Source: Pedosphaera sp.
GTDB lineage: Bacteria; Verrucomicrobiota; Verrucomicrobiia; Limisphaerales; Pedosphaeraceae
NCBI GenBank assembly: GCA_028293285.1
Contig: JAQGPC010000292.1
Location: 1 to 63,269 of the forward strand
Direction of reading: 5' to 3'
Length of the DNA stretch: 63,269 nt
Shown piece after piece: positions 42,667 to 52,414 of this stretch. Positions within the stretch are counted from its first letter, which is position 1. Every line of letters begins with the position of its first letter. Position numbers and translations under genes: made by a program. The notes beneath the pieces were generated by a model. The model made no database searches, had not been told where the DNA came from, and saw nothing but the letters and a program-made list of their open reading frames with translations.

Positions 42667-43487
42667 AAAAATTCTTTTTACTTTCGATTACCCTGTCATG
42701 CATCACATTTCTTGGGACAGGTTGCAGGACGAATCCTCATCGACAAGCACGCTCTAAACCAATAATTCAATCCGCCACAATGAAAGTTGACTTCAGAATT
42801 GGTGACACGAATGTCTCTGCCGTAACGCATCAAAAGCTATGTAACACGCCCACCATGATTAATGTCCACGACGACGAAAATACGTCCGTCGAGGCGGGAA
42901 AAATAAATCTTAATCAATACGGCGGGCGTTTGATCGAGTTGGTTCATTCCGGTGAGCGGTTGGTTACTTTCAAACTTGATGGGAAGCAATATTCCTTCGA
43001 TCCCAACCGTGTCTTCTCCGATGTTGGAATTGTCGCAACCCTGAAGAAACACAGCTCCTACTCCGAGGCTGCCCACAAAGAGATCAAATCCTTTGCCACC
43101 GCATACCTGAAGCATTTTACCTTGGACAAGGAGCCGGTCATCATCGCTCTCCATAATACTGTGGACGGCACTTTCTCTGTTGAAAGCTTTGTTCCGGGAG
43201 CCTCATTGGCATCCGATGCCGCTGCGGCCTATGCCAGTCCCAATCGCAACAAATTCGATTTCTTTTATGTCACTGACAAAAAATTCTACGATTATCTGAA
43301 GGCTAGGGATTTTAATGTAGTTTTGCAGGACAATGATCGCGTCACCGAAGATGGCTCGCTGTCCGTTTATTTCTCACGCAAAGGTATTCCTTATATCAAT
43401 ATCGAAGCCGAAATACACAATCTCAACAATCAGATCGAGATGGTGAAAGTCACTCACGAAATGCTGAAGGATTTAGGCTATAAGTAA
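42663..43487 (+). CDS. Lipoprotein with M14-like metallocarboxypeptidase hallmarks
   Basis: A 274-residue lipoprotein (signal ending FLGTGC, Cys 21). No family was recognised with certainty, but spacing of zinc-peptidase residues is visible: INVHDDENT (His 69, Glu 72; H-x-x-E), FDPNRVF (Arg 116, like the DxNR motif), IALHNT (His 164 as third ligand) and NIEAE (Glu 248 or 250 as base). This order matches M14-type carboxypeptidases and AspA/AstE deacylases. It may cleave a peptide or amide in the periplasm. It is translationally coupled to the deacetylase-family gene upstream and ended by a strong terminator shared with the convergent RidA gene. Confidence in the fold is moderate. Confidence 0.72.
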   Translation: MKKFFLLSITLSCITFLGTGCRTNPHRQARSKPIIQSATMKVDFRIGDTNVSAVTHQKLCNTPTMINVHDDENTSVEAGKINLNQYGGRLIELVHSGERLVTFKLDGKQYSFDPNRVFSDVGIVATLKKHSSYSEAAHKEIKSFATAYLKHFTLDKEPVIIALHNTVDGTFSVESFVPGASLASDAAAAYASPNRNKFDFFYVTDKKFYDYLKARDFNVVLQDNDRVTEDGSLSVYFSRKGIPYINIEAEIHNLNNQIEMVKVTHEMLKDLGYK

Positions 43488-43551
43488 CTTTGTAGCGGCG
43501 GCCTATGTCCTGTCTCCATGCCTATGCCCGTCGGAAATCAATTTTTTCCAT

Positions 43552-43578
43552 AGCTGGAAACATAATTTCCAGCTTTTT
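43552..43578. terminator. Rho-independent terminator between M14-like and RidA genes
   Basis: Stem AGCTGGAAA (43552-43560) and TTTCCAGCT (43566-43574) with a 5-base loop, then a T-run to 43578. It ends the plus-strand pair; on the minus strand only weak T-tracts flank the stem, though the convergent gene also ends here. Confidence 0.88.
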
Positions 43579-43592
43579 CGTTCTGCTTCTAA

Positions 43593-44804
43593 TCACTTCG
43601 TAACCGCAATCATATCCACCGTAATCGTCTTTCCCATCATTCCCACTCCTTTAACCATTGCCTTGGATGCCGCTGGCGGACGCTCCGGATTGTAGAACTC
43701 GGGACGAAACTCGTTAAGCTTATTACTAGCTTCATTGTCCGAAACATAATAAGTCGCCTTCACTAAATGATCGAAGTCACTGCCTGTTTTCTTTAACACA
43801 TCTCCCAACGTTCCAAATATTTCCCGAGGCTGCCCTGCACCGTCCGAAGATTTTTTTCCATATAAACCTGAGAGATAAATCATTTTGCCGTGATTCACAT
43901 GCGCGACTTTGCTATAAACTTTCGATGGGATCATCCCCGGCGGCGTGCTGAAATCCACTGAATCAGTCCCTTTTTTCGAAGCTGTGCCTTCCGAAGCAAT
44001 AAGCTCTATTTCAATCGGCGTATTGGTGGGACTGCTCCATTCTACATAAACAACGGGCGGCGCCAATTCACTGCCAAAAAACTTTATGATCTCTGACTCA
44101 ACAACCGCCTTATCAGAAATCGGCTGCACGAAAGCCTTCAGTTGAACCACGTTTGAACGACCAGTTCCCAGGAAATTCAGCGTTGCCTCCAAACTCTCCA
44201 AAGTCTTACGCGTGGCTTCCGGTAATTTGTCATTTTTTGCCTGACCGGAAACATAAAATTTCCCGCCGGCCGGCAACACCGCCGCATCAGCAGTCTTGTG
44301 AACGCCAAGCCGTTTAACAGATTGTGGATTCTGCCCCGTCGTAACCGTCCCAATCGCATCCATTGCCACGAGCGCATCTGTATGCGTCAAATTACCCATT
44401 ACAAAACTTACCGCTGGCTTCCTTGAACCTTTAAATTTTTGCGCACACGCTTCCTCAACCTTCGTCACCATTTCGACTCGTGACACATAAACATTAATTT
44501 TAACAACCTGTTCCCAAGTTGAATCTGCAACTTTCAAAGCCTCTCCGACATTTGCCATCACTTGTTTGATTTGCGCTTCAGCATTCCCGGAGATCTCTCC
44601 TTTTTTATTTACAGGGAGGATTTGCGCAGTGTGCGCGAGTGGCACATCGTCCACTATCACGGCTTTTGAACTACCTGTCGTCTTATCCGATTCCAAGCAC
44701 TGAATAAATTTGGGTTTTTGCTCGCCATGTGATATTTGGCAAATGGTTGATTGAACGGCCAAGACTACGATTAATCCCCAAATACCCAGTCGCTTTGATT
44801 TCAT
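43593..44804 (-). CDS. Exported protein with three tandem RidA-like domains
   Basis: A 403-residue protein with an N-terminal signal-like hydrophobic segment (IWGLIVVLAVQSTICQ). Three consecutive RidA/YjgF-like folds follow: about 40-153 (AQILPVNKKGEISGNAEAQIKQVMANVGEAL, KINVYVSRV), about 165-272 (GKFYVSGQAKN, LESLEATLNFLG) and about 290-403 (MIYLSGLYG, FGTLGDVLKKTGSDFDHLVKATYYVSD). RidA trimers deaminate reactive enamines/imines with an Arg; here the Arg positions read KPAVSFV and PPAASKAM, so that Arg is not visible and the deaminase activity may be absent. A three-in-one chain could imitate the usual trimer. The gene is monocistronic, next to the sulfate transport operon. Confidence 0.85.
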   Translation of the reverse strand: MKSKRLGIWGLIVVLAVQSTICQISHGEQKPKFIQCLESDKTTGSSKAVIVDDVPLAHTAQILPVNKKGEISGNAEAQIKQVMANVGEALKVADSTWEQVVKINVYVSRVEMVTKVEEACAQKFKGSRKPAVSFVMGNLTHTDALVAMDAIGTVTTGQNPQSVKRLGVHKTADAAVLPAGGKFYVSGQAKNDKLPEATRKTLESLEATLNFLGTGRSNVVQLKAFVQPISDKAVVESEIIKFFGSELAPPVVYVEWSSPTNTPIEIELIASEGTASKKGTDSVDFSTPPGMIPSKVYSKVAHVNHGKMIYLSGLYGKKSSDGAGQPREIFGTLGDVLKKTGSDFDHLVKATYYVSDNEASNKLNEFRPEFYNPERPPAASKAMVKGVGMMGKTITVDMIAVTK

Positions 44805-44883
44805 ATTTCTATTAGGAAAACAGTCCGAGAATCAACCAGCCTGATAGAAATGTAAATTCGAAAGCTTTAGCGGTGCAGCAGGA

Positions 44884-45987
44884 TTAGATATTTTCCGCAA
44901 TCGTCGGCGGCGGTTCGTAGATGGCCTGCAACTCTTCCGGCAAAAGCGCATTCTCCCGTGCCAAGACTCGGTATTGACGAATTTGAAAAGATACCCGCCG
45001 TCCATCTTCCAATCCCAATTGGGCATATTCTTCCTTCGTCATTCGCGAACGCAAAGTCAGCCCCGACGGGAGTTCCAATTCTAACCGCAGCATGATTCCC
45101 AGAAAATAGGTGCGTCGTAAAACCGCTTGATAGCGAAACTCTGTCAGGTCATTCGAAATCTGCACCGCATGTGGGCGAAAGCCAATTCGGATGCGTTGGC
45201 CATCTGGTTCATTGGGTGCCGGGAACTCCAATTCCTTCACCTTTGCCAACCCGTCGCGCACTTCCAACTCCAGCACATTCATCACTCCAATGAAGCGCGC
45301 CACGAATTCATTTGTCGGATGATCATAAACCTCCCGTGGCGAACCGATCTGTTCCAAATTGCCCCGTGAAAAAATAACAATCCTATCTGACACTTCCATC
45401 GCCTCTTCCTGGTCGTGCGTGACAAACAATGTTGTGACATTCAAATCCTGATGCAAATGCACGAGCCATTCGCGCAACTCCTGCCGGATTTTGGCATCTA
45501 CGGCTCCAAACGGCTCATCCAATAGCAGCACGCTCGGCTTTGGCGCCAGTGCGCGCGCAATCGCAACTCGCTGCCGCTGCCCACCGGAAAGCTGATGTGG
45601 ATAACGCTTTTCCAAACCTTCGAGTCCCAGCAACTTCAACAATTCAATGACCCGCGCCTGGATGTCTGCCTTCTTCCACTTCTTGATCTTAAGGCCGAAT
45701 GCAATGTTCTTGAACACAGTCATGTTCTTGAACAACGCGTAATTCTGAAAAACGAACCCGATATTGCGCTTCTGAATTGCAATGTCGTTTACCCGTTCCC
45801 CTCGAATAAAAATATCGCCTTCGGATGGCATCTCCAAACCGGCGATCATCCGCAATACCGTCGTCTTGCCGCCGCCGCTCGGCCCCAGCAACGCCATCAG
45901 TTCGCCTTCCCGGACTGAGAAGTTTACGTTGTTAACCGCCGCAACTTCACCGAATTTTTTACTGACATTTTTTACTTCAATGCTCAT
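44884..45987 (-). CDS. cysA: Sulfate/thiosulfate ABC transporter ATPase
   Basis: A 367-residue ATPase that powers sulfate import with CysT and CysW. Seen: Walker A GPSGGGKTT (35-43), Q-loop NIGFVFQNYALF, signature LSGGQRQRVAIARAL (133-147), Walker B LLLDEPF and switch VTHDQEEAMEVSDRI, then a C-terminal beta-domain (RIRIGFRPHAVQI) that is usual for regulation. The ATG at 45987 (MSIEVKNV) is preferred to a TTG at 45993. It is the last gene of the operon, 18 bases after cysW. No other end-of-operon terminator was seen between it and the RidA gene, 79 bases away. Confidence 0.96.
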   Translation of the reverse strand: MSIEVKNVSKKFGEVAAVNNVNFSVREGELMALLGPSGGGKTTVLRMIAGLEMPSEGDIFIRGERVNDIAIQKRNIGFVFQNYALFKNMTVFKNIAFGLKIKKWKKADIQARVIELLKLLGLEGLEKRYPHQLSGGQRQRVAIARALAPKPSVLLLDEPFGAVDAKIRQELREWLVHLHQDLNVTTLFVTHDQEEAMEVSDRIVIFSRGNLEQIGSPREVYDHPTNEFVARFIGVMNVLELEVRDGLAKVKELEFPAPNEPDGQRIRIGFRPHAVQISNDLTEFRYQAVLRRTYFLGIMLRLELELPSGLTLRSRMTKEEYAQLGLEDGRRVSFQIRQYRVLARENALLPEELQAIYEPPPTIAENI

Positions 45988-46005
45988 CCGCAATTCTTCC
46001 CAGGT

Positions 46006-46905
46006 TTATTTCTGTTCGTCCGTTGCCCTTTGCGCCAATTCGTAATTCCTTTGCGTCTTCCACTCAATAAACGTCTTCACACCCAGCGTCAGCAATGCCA
46101 GCAACGCCAGCAAGCTTGCCACGGCAAATGCGGCCGTCCCGTTATATTCATTGTAAAGCTTTTCCACCCGTAATGGCATGGTATCAGTCTGGCCGGTTAT
46201 ATGCCCCGACACCACCGAAACCGCGCCGAACTCTCCCATCGCCCGCGCGTTGCACAGGATCACTCCGTAGAGCAATCCCCACTTCACTGACGGTAAAGTC
46301 ACATACCAGAACGTTTGCCAACCGTTCGCTCCCAAGGTCAACGCCGCCTGCTCCTGCTCGGCGCCGGTTGCTTGCATGATGGGAATCAACTCGCGCGCTA
46401 CAAATGGAAAGGTCACAAAGACCGTTGCCATCACGATTCCCGGCACCGCAAAAATGATCTTGATATCATGGTCATCCAGCCATCGCCCGAAATATCCCTG
46501 CAACCCAAACATCAAAACAAAGATCAGTCCCGATACCACCGGCGACACTGCAAAAGGCAGATCAATGAGCGTGATTAAAATAGATTTGCCGCGAAACTCA
46601 AATTTGGCAATTGCCCACGATGCCGCCAGTCCAAACACTACATTTAAAGGAACACTGATGGCTGCAATAGTAAGCGTTAAGCGAATGGCCGACCATGAAT
46701 CCGGATCTTTCAATGCACCAAAAAAGAAACTCCACCCCTTCTCGAACGCTTGAAAAAACACATTTACCAATGGCAACAAAAGAAACGTCAGCGCGAACGC
46801 CATCCCAATGCTAATTAGCACCCATTTCGCCACCGGCGATTCCTCTGTGCCCCGGCGCGAAGCTTTTTGTTCCGAACTAAAATGGGTTTTAGTAATGCCA
46901 GCCAT
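46006..46905 (-). CDS. cysW: Sulfate ABC transporter permease CysW
   Basis: A 299-residue inner-membrane permease with about six spans and the EAA loop GANGWQTFWYVTLPSVKWGLLYG, which contacts the CysA ATPase. The pattern FGAVSVVSGHITGQTDTMPLRVEKLYNEY is typical of CysW. A charged N-terminal stretch of about 25 residues precedes the first span. The start is 1 base after the stop of cysT, so the two are translated together. Confidence 0.95.
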   Translation of the reverse strand: MAGITKTHFSSEQKASRRGTEESPVAKWVLISIGMAFALTFLLLPLVNVFFQAFEKGWSFFFGALKDPDSWSAIRLTLTIAAISVPLNVVFGLAASWAIAKFEFRGKSILITLIDLPFAVSPVVSGLIFVLMFGLQGYFGRWLDDHDIKIIFAVPGIVMATVFVTFPFVARELIPIMQATGAEQEQAALTLGANGWQTFWYVTLPSVKWGLLYGVILCNARAMGEFGAVSVVSGHITGQTDTMPLRVEKLYNEYNGTAAFAVASLLALLALLTLGVKTFIEWKTQRNYELAQRATDEQK

Positions 46906-46906
46906 A

Positions 46907-47740
46907 TTAACTGCTATTTTTGTTAAACTGGCCGGCCCACACTTCGAGCCAGTTAATCAAGCCGAGTATCACGATGGAAATGACCAGCAGAACCGCCGCA
47001 ATCGCCGTCGCGCCGGCATAATCATATTGCTCCAATCGAATCACGATCAGGTAAGGCGCAATTTCCGTCTTGAACGGCAGGTTTCCCGAAACAAATACAA
47101 TTGAGCCGTACTCTCCCACCGCCCGCGCAAAAGCCAGCGCAAAACCAGTAATGATCGTCGGGAATATTGTCGGTGCCAGGATGCTGATGAAAGTCCGGAA
47201 ACGCCCGGCACCGAGGGTGGCGGCTGCTTCTTCCACTTCACGCTCCAAATTCTCCAATACTGGTTGCAATGTCCGCACCACGAAAGGTAATCCGACAAAG
47301 GTCAGCGCAATCACCACTGCCAGCGGTGTATAAGCCCCCTGGATGCCCAGAGGCACTAGAAAACGCCCCAACCAGCCATTGTTGGCAAAGAGACTGGATA
47401 AGGTTAACCCCGCGACAGCAGTTGGCAACGCGAACGGAAAATCAACCAGCGCATCAATGAACCGTTTACCCCAAAACTCGTAGCGCACCAGTATCCATGC
47501 CAGCAATGTGCCAAAAACCGCGTTCACCAGCGCGGCAATCAAAGCGGCCCCGAATGTCAATTTATAGGCAGCCAACGCTCGGGGTTCGGTTACAAGTTTC
47601 CAGAAATCACTCCAGGAAAGCTGAAAAGTTTTCAGAAACAAACCTGCAATGGGAATGAGAACCAGCACACTGAGGTAAAGCAGTGTGTAGCCCATCGTCA
47701 GCCCGAAACCGGGGAGAGGGTTAAATTTTTTATTAGCCAT
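46907..47740 (-). CDS. cysT: Sulfate ABC transporter permease CysT
   Basis: A 277-residue inner-membrane permease partner of CysW. Seen: six hydrophobic spans, the CysT pattern PGFGLTMGYTLLYLSVLVLIPI near the start, LVDFPFALPTAVAGLTLSSLF, the EAA loop GAGRFRTFISILAPTIFPTI, and FARAVGEYGSIVFVSGNLPF. The two permeases form the sulfate channel. Its start follows cysK by 55 bases. Confidence 0.95.
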   Translation of the reverse strand: MANKKFNPLPGFGLTMGYTLLYLSVLVLIPIAGLFLKTFQLSWSDFWKLVTEPRALAAYKLTFGAALIAALVNAVFGTLLAWILVRYEFWGKRFIDALVDFPFALPTAVAGLTLSSLFANNGWLGRFLVPLGIQGAYTPLAVVIALTFVGLPFVVRTLQPVLENLEREVEEAAATLGAGRFRTFISILAPTIFPTIITGFALAFARAVGEYGSIVFVSGNLPFKTEIAPYLIVIRLEQYDYAGATAIAAVLLVISIVILGLINWLEVWAGQFNKNSS

Positions 47741-47795
47741 TCCGAATGCGAAGCCCTGGAAAGGCTACACCAATGTATTCATTGAGCAAAGTTTT

Positions 47796-48776
47796 TCAGG
47801 CCGCCTCGGAGTAAAGATCACTGAGAGAATCACTCTCCACCCCTATATCTGCAAACAACCATGAGGAAAGATAACGTTCCGAACCGGAGGGAACAATAGC
47901 GACAATTATTTTTCCCTTATTTTCTGGCCGCTTCGCCACCTGTAATGCCGCCCAGACAATGGCTCCGCTGGAAATTCCAATGGGTATTCCCTCTAGCCTG
48001 TTGATTTCCTTTGAGACGGGTGCGGCATCATCCTCTTTTACGCTGATAATTTCGTCCACCACGCTCAGGTTGAGATTGTCCGGAACGAACCCCGCCCCCA
48101 GCCCCTGCAACTTATGCGGTCCCGGCTTGCCACCCGAAAGCACCGGGGAACCGGCTGGCTCCACCGCAATCGCCTGGAAGCTTGGTTTGCGATGCTTGAT
48201 GACTTCAGCAACTCCGCTGATTGTTCCTCCTGTTCCCACTCCGGCGATAACAATATCCACGTGTCCATCCGTGTCGCGCCAAATCTCCTCAGCCGTAGTC
48301 CGGCGATGAATATCTGGATTCGATGGATTTGAAAACTGCTGGAGAATTACACTGTTCGGAATTTTCGCATTAAGTTCCTCGGCTTTGGCAATGGCCCCTT
48401 TCATTCCTTTCACGCCTTCAGTCAAGATCAATCTCGCTCCCAAAATCTTTAACAGTTTGCGCCGTTCCAAGGTCATGGTTTCAGGCATCGTCAAAATAAT
48501 CTTGAGACCGCGTGCGGCAGCGGCAAACGCCAGGGCAATTCCAGTATTGCCACTGGTCGGCTCAATCAAGATGGTGTCCTGATTGATCCGTCCGGACTGG
48601 AGCGCGTCGTTAATCATCGCCACACCAATACGATCTTTGACGCTCGATAAAGGATTGAAGAATTCCAATTTGAGAAGAATGTCAGCCACGGCTCCATTCT
48701 TTTTAGCCGTACGATTTAGACGGACAAGTGGTGTATTGCCGATCGTCTCGGTAATGTCATTAAAAATACGCGCCAT
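47796..48776 (-). CDS. cysK: Cysteine synthase (O-acetylserine sulfhydrylase)
   Basis: A PLP enzyme of 326 residues that makes cysteine from O-acetylserine and sulfide. Seen: [11 protein letters not shown] at the N-terminus, PLP Lys in [11 protein letters not shown] (K47), the substrate loop [18 protein letters not shown] phosphate-binding [11 protein letters not shown], and [14 protein letters not shown]. The ATG at 48776 (MARIFND) has an AGGA Shine-Dalgarno 7 bases upstream; an in-frame TTG at 48809 would overlap the previous gene. The operon around it also carries the sulfate importer, so uptake and assimilation are linked. In Firmicutes, CysK also acts as a co-sensor with the Rrf2 regulator CymR, which parallels the divergent Rrf2 gene here. 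Confidence 0.95.
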   Translation of the reverse strand: MARIFNDITETIGNTPLVRLNRTAKKNGAVADILLKLEFFNPLSSVKDRIGVAMINDALQSGRINQDTILIEPTSGNTGIALAFAAAARGLKIILTMPETMTLERRKLLKILGARLILTEGVKGMKGAIAKAEELNAKIPNSVILQQFSNPSNPDIHRRTTAEEIWRDTDGHVDIVIAGVGTGGTISGVAEVIKHRKPSFQAIAVEPAGSPVLSGGKPGPHKLQGLGAGFVPDNLNLSVVDEIISVKEDDAAPVSKEINRLEGIPIGISSGAIVWAALQVAKRPENKGKIIVAIVPSGSERYLSSWLFADIGVESDSLSDLYSEAA

Positions 48777-48792
48777 AAAATTTCCTGGTTTG

Positions 48793-49635
48793 TTAAATGT
48801 TTTGTGCAATCGCCATTAAGTAGCGGTATTCCACCAAAATGGTCTGTAGCGCGATGGAGAACGCCTCCACCTGACGATGCAGTGAAGCTCTTTGTGGAGT
48901 TTCCAATGTGATCTCGAAAGGCGGACGATTTAAATTTAGAGGTGCCTTCAACACTCCGTTTAAGCATTGTGCGATGATACCGTTTTGAGCGGCAAAACCA
49001 TCAATCTGTCGCTGGGCGTTGCGGGGCAAAAATTGCTCAGCCTCACGCAATGCGGGCTCCAGCAAATTCTCGGACAATACTGCACCGCTCACGTAGCCGT
49101 AAATGCCGTCGCTGGTATTATCCGTGTGCAGATTGATGATACCATCAAACGCATGCGTCCATATTTCGGTTTCAAGCAACTTCACTTCGGGTTCCAATGA
49201 ACCATTCCAAAACTCCCGGTTGAGATCTTTGCCACTTCGAGAATAACGGGTGTTGTCTTCGAACCCGGTCGGGTTGCAAACTGGATAAAGGAAGAGGCAA
49301 TAGCCTTTGGCTAACTCTGGATTTTTTTCCAAAACGCTCACTAATCGCGTCAAGGCCAGCGTCCCTTCTGGTTCGTCGCCATGAATGGCGGCAAATATGC
49401 CAATACGAATCGTGTCACCCCCACCCTTGGGGCCAAGATAAACGTAACGCGGCATACTATACCCCTGTCCATTGCTTTCAAACTCCCCGAATGACTTCTT
49501 AAACAGATGGTCAGAGTTCTCGGCCAGTTGATCCAATTGAGCCAGCAACCGGTCCACTGCCCGTTTTTCTGGAAGCACTTTCACCGTATTACCCTGAGAG
49601 GAAGCAGCTTCTTCGGTTTTTGTGAGACAGTTCAT
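48793..49635 (-). CDS. AspA/AstE-like zinc deacylase in the sulfate operon
   Basis: A 280-residue M14-type zinc enzyme of the succinylglutamate desuccinylase/aspartoacylase family. Seen: [11 protein letters not shown] (H-x-x-E ligands), [11 protein letters not shown] (substrate-binding Asn-Arg), IINLHTD (third zinc ligand) and FEITLETP (catalytic Glu). Such enzymes remove an acyl group from an N-acyl amino acid. Its position between the sulfate-binding protein and cysK suggests a substrate related to cysteine, such as N-acetylcysteine or an acylated precursor, but this is inference. The ATG at 49635 (MNCLTKT) is used; a TTG at 49644 is in frame. It lies 16 bases from cysK. Confidence 0.85.
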   Translation of the reverse strand: MNCLTKTEEAASSQGNTVKVLPEKRAVDRLLAQLDQLAENSDHLFKKSFGEFESNGQGYSMPRYVYLGPKGGGDTIRIGIFAAIHGDEPEGTLALTRLVSVLEKNPELAKGYCLFLYPVCNPTGFEDNTRYSRSGKDLNREFWNGSLEPEVKLLETEIWTHAFDGIINLHTDNTSDGIYGYVSGAVLSENLLEPALREAEQFLPRNAQRQIDGFAAQNGIIAQCLNGVLKAPLNLNRPPFEITLETPQRASLHRQVEAFSIALQTILVEYRYLMAIAQNI

Positions 49636-49710
49636 ATTCAGCAAAGTGTTGTGGTGGTTGGACGGCGGCCCGATGCATAGGCAGACCGCCGTCCATTGGA
49701 GGAACCATTG

Positions 49711-50718
49711 CTATTTTTGATAAATCTGGTCGAACGTCCCGCCGTCCGCAAAATGATCCTTTTGCGCCTTTTGCCAGCCGCCGAAAACTTCATCGATGGT
49801 AAACAGCTTCAGTTGAGGAAATTGATTCCCGTATTTTTTCGCCGCTGATTCCAGGCGGGGACGGTAATAATTCTTCGCGGCTATCTCCTGCCCTTCCTCG
49901 CTGTAAAGATGTTCCAAATAAGCCTTGGCGACTTCTTCCGTGCCGTGCCGCTTGGCCACCTTGTCCACCACCGCCACCGGCGGCTCTGCCAGGATGCTGA
50001 TGGAGGGCACTACAATCTCCACCTGACCTTTGCCCAATTCCTTCGACGCCAGTATCGCTTCATTTTCCCAGGCCACCAACACGTCACCGATGCCTCGCTG
50101 AACGAATGTTGTCGTCGCTCCCCGTGCTCCCGTGTCCAACACCGGCACATTTTTGAATAACGCCTTCAAGAACTCTTTGGCCTTGGCCTCATCACCATTG
50201 GTGCGTTTAAGTTCGTAACCGTATGCGGCCAGGTAATTCCACCGCGCGCCGCCTGATGTTTTTGGATTTGGTGTAATCACCTTGATATCCGGCTTGACCA
50301 GATCATCCCAGTCCTTGATCCCTTTGGGATTTCCTTTGCGCACCAGAAAGACAATCGTTGAGGTATAAGGTGAGCTATTGTTTGGAAAACGCTTCTGCCA
50401 ATCCTTGGGCAAAAGACGTGCCTTCTCGGCAATAACATCAATGTCATAGGCCAATGCCAGGGTAACCACATCCGCCTCCAATCCATCGATGACCGCCCGT
50501 GCCTGTTTTCCGGAGCCGCCATGCGATTGTTTGATCGTCACCGACTTTCCGCTCTTCTCCTTCCAAAACTTGGAGAACGCCTGATTGTAATCCTGATACA
50601 ACTCACGGGTCGGATCGTAGGACACGTTCAGAAGACTCGTTGACTTCTCCGCCCGGGTCGTAACCGAAAGCAGCACTCCCACTCCGAGGAGCGCCAAGAT
50701 TTTTAATGCTTTGTTCAT
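49711..50718 (-). CDS. sbp: Sulfate-binding periplasmic protein
   Basis: The periplasmic receptor that hands sulfate to the CysTWA importer. A signal peptide ([20 protein letters not shown]) precedes the mature chain. Family motifs: [109 protein letters not shown] and [23 protein letters not shown] end. The ATG at 50718 is preferred because the upstream start at 50751 overlaps the porin gene and precedes the signal. It lies 22 bases after the porin gene. Confidence 0.95.
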   Translation of the reverse strand: MNKALKILALLGVGVLLSVTTRAEKSTSLLNVSYDPTRELYQDYNQAFSKFWKEKSGKSVTIKQSHGGSGKQARAVIDGLEADVVTLALAYDIDVIAEKARLLPKDWQKRFPNNSSPYTSTIVFLVRKGNPKGIKDWDDLVKPDIKVITPNPKTSGGARWNYLAAYGYELKRTNGDEAKAKEFLKALFKNVPVLDTGARGATTTFVQRGIGDVLVAWENEAILASKELGKGQVEIVVPSISILAEPPVAVVDKVAKRHGTEEVAKAYLEHLYSEEGQEIAAKNYYRPRLESAAKKYGNQFPQLKLFTIDEVFGGWQKAQKDHFADGGTFDQIYQK

Positions 50719-50740
50719 AGATTTTAATTTTATAAACGGT

Positions 50741-52123
50741 TTAAAATGCAAACTGCACCCGGCTCAAAATGACACTCTCCGGCCGGGCCGTGACCGCGGT
50801 TTTCGCCTTGCTTCCACCTCTAAAACTTGTTTGCTCATAGTCCAGGTTCACTTTCACATTCCGATTTAAATACCAGTTCACGCCCACGCCCCACGAAGTC
50901 GCCTCTTTGGCAGAAGTCGCGGGCGCGTAATTCGGAAACGCATCTTTATCCAGCGATAGTTGCTCGACCCGGGCAGCAATTTCCAGGGCGCCCCACCCGC
51001 CATTAGCCGGGCCAAATGGATGTAAGGGAGAAATCGTTTTGAAAGAATTCTGTTCGCCCGTGATGAAATAAGAGGCTTCAACCTGCCATGCGGTATTGTC
51101 AAAACGAGCCGGTCGATTTCCGGCTACGCTGGATCTGACTTTCTGCGACGAGAGAATGTATTCCCCTAAAATTCCAAATGGCCCCCAATAATAGTAAAAT
51201 TGGGGATCGATTCGATATTGGGTTCCATCCGCAGTAGTGGTGGTCGCATAACTGAAAAAAGTTTGTTGGCCGGGCGTCCGGTAAGATGGCAGTGTTCCCT
51301 GATGGCGGCCCATTGAACCGCCCACGCCGAAACCCAATCCGCGTAACGCCTCTTTGTCTGTATTAAGGAAAGGTTGGGCAAAAATGCGGCCCGCAATATC
51401 CTTACCCTGGTCGACGGTATCCAGATCATCGCTGGCGGCATCTGCCGCCCCATTAAATATGCCAATGGCATAGTTAATCGGACTGTTGAACAGATCATTA
51501 TGGATTTCAACGCCCGTGTCGTAATTGGGCGTGAGTTGCGTGGCGAAACCAGTCTCAACAAAAATCAAGTCTGCCGTTGACTTCAACCGCTCCAACCCAA
51601 CTGGCGACTTGTACTTGCCCACTTGGACCTGGAATTGTTTGAAAAATTTGGCATTCACATACGCGTCGTCAATCAGCGCGTTATTGGCGGCGGAACTGCC
51701 CGTCACGTTGCCAGTGGCAATATCAAGCATTAACCGATAATCAAACTTCTCATAAACCGTCCCTTCTATAATGGGCCGGACCCGGCGCAGTAGGAACGTA
51801 TCGTTGACCGTGTTTCGGTCGTTGAGATAAAACCGCCCGTCGGTCTGCGCATACCCATGTATGTTCATGACGAAATTGGTATCGGCTGAACGGACCACCA
51901 GCCCATTTGAACCCAAAACCACACTCGGCCCGCCCTTCGATTTTTCCGTGGAGATTTCCTGGTCCACTTCACGATTCCGTTCCAGGACTTTTACCTTCTG
52001 CTCCAGTTCGTCGATCCTCTGGAGCAGTGCATCGATGTTTGGGGTTTCTGCCGCCCTAATATAAGGTGTGTAAAACTGCGCGCCGATCACAACTGCCGCT
52101 ACTATTAAACGATTGATTTTCAT
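50741..52123 (-). CDS. OprP/OprO-like outer-membrane porin
   Basis: A 460-residue outer-membrane beta-barrel of the phosphate-selective porin O/P family. A signal peptide ([20 protein letters not shown]) is followed by a coiled coil (residues about 28-58, [19 protein letters not shown]), as is usual for this family. Then come barrel segments: [56 protein letters not shown], and a C-terminal strand ending RVQFAF with a terminal Phe needed for BAM recognition. Its place at the head of a sulfate operon, just after yezD and before sbp, suggests it admits sulfate across the outer membrane rather than phosphate. The specificity cannot be read from the sequence. Confidence 0.88.
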   Translation of the reverse strand: MKINRLIVAAVVIGAQFYTPYIRAAETPNIDALLQRIDELEQKVKVLERNREVDQEISTEKSKGGPSVVLGSNGLVVRSADTNFVMNIHGYAQTDGRFYLNDRNTVNDTFLLRRVRPIIEGTVYEKFDYRLMLDIATGNVTGSSAANNALIDDAYVNAKFFKQFQVQVGKYKSPVGLERLKSTADLIFVETGFATQLTPNYDTGVEIHNDLFNSPINYAIGIFNGAADAASDDLDTVDQGKDIAGRIFAQPFLNTDKEALRGLGFGVGGSMGRHQGTLPSYRTPGQQTFFSYATTTTADGTQYRIDPQFYYYWGPFGILGEYILSSQKVRSSVAGNRPARFDNTAWQVEASYFITGEQNSFKTISPLHPFGPANGGWGALEIAARVEQLSLDKDAFPNYAPATSAKEATSWGVGVNWYLNRNVKVNLDYEQTSFRGGSKAKTAVTARPESVILSRVQFAF

Positions 52124-52220
52124 CGGTCCTCTTTCTGAGTTTGGAACTTCCTTAGAGTGGTGGTCAGTTCTTTTGGATGCTATAGGGTTTAATCCTCCAG
52201 TTTACTGGTAGGAAAGTACT

Positions 52221-52403
52221 TCAGCTTTCTCTATGGTCTAGTCGCACTTTTTCAGTGCGTTCAATTTGCACCACGCGCGAGTTGTGCACGACGATTTGCA
52301 CAATGCCAAATTGCAACGAATCAACCTGTCGTTGAACCAACTCCAGCCATAATTGGCTTTTGTCATTCAACTCGTTAGCCTTATCTTCGCCGTATGTTTT
52401 CAT
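52221..52403 (-). CDS. YezD family (DUF2292) small protein
   Basis: A 60-residue protein matching the YezD/DUF2292 family: LWLELVQRQVDSLQFGIVQIVVHNSRVVQIERTEKVRLD in order. YezD genes often stand in cysteine or sulfur assimilation loci (for example in the CymR regulon of Bacillus), which fits this place as the first gene of the sulfate operon. The fold is a small strand-helix unit with no catalytic residue seen; its role is not known. The ATG is 12 bases from the inverted repeat of the promoter, so the leader is very short. Confidence 0.85.
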   Translation of the reverse strand: MKTYGEDKANELNDKSQLWLELVQRQVDSLQFGIVQIVVHNSRVVQIERTEKVRLDHRES

Positions 52404-52414
52404 TTGTAACTTCT

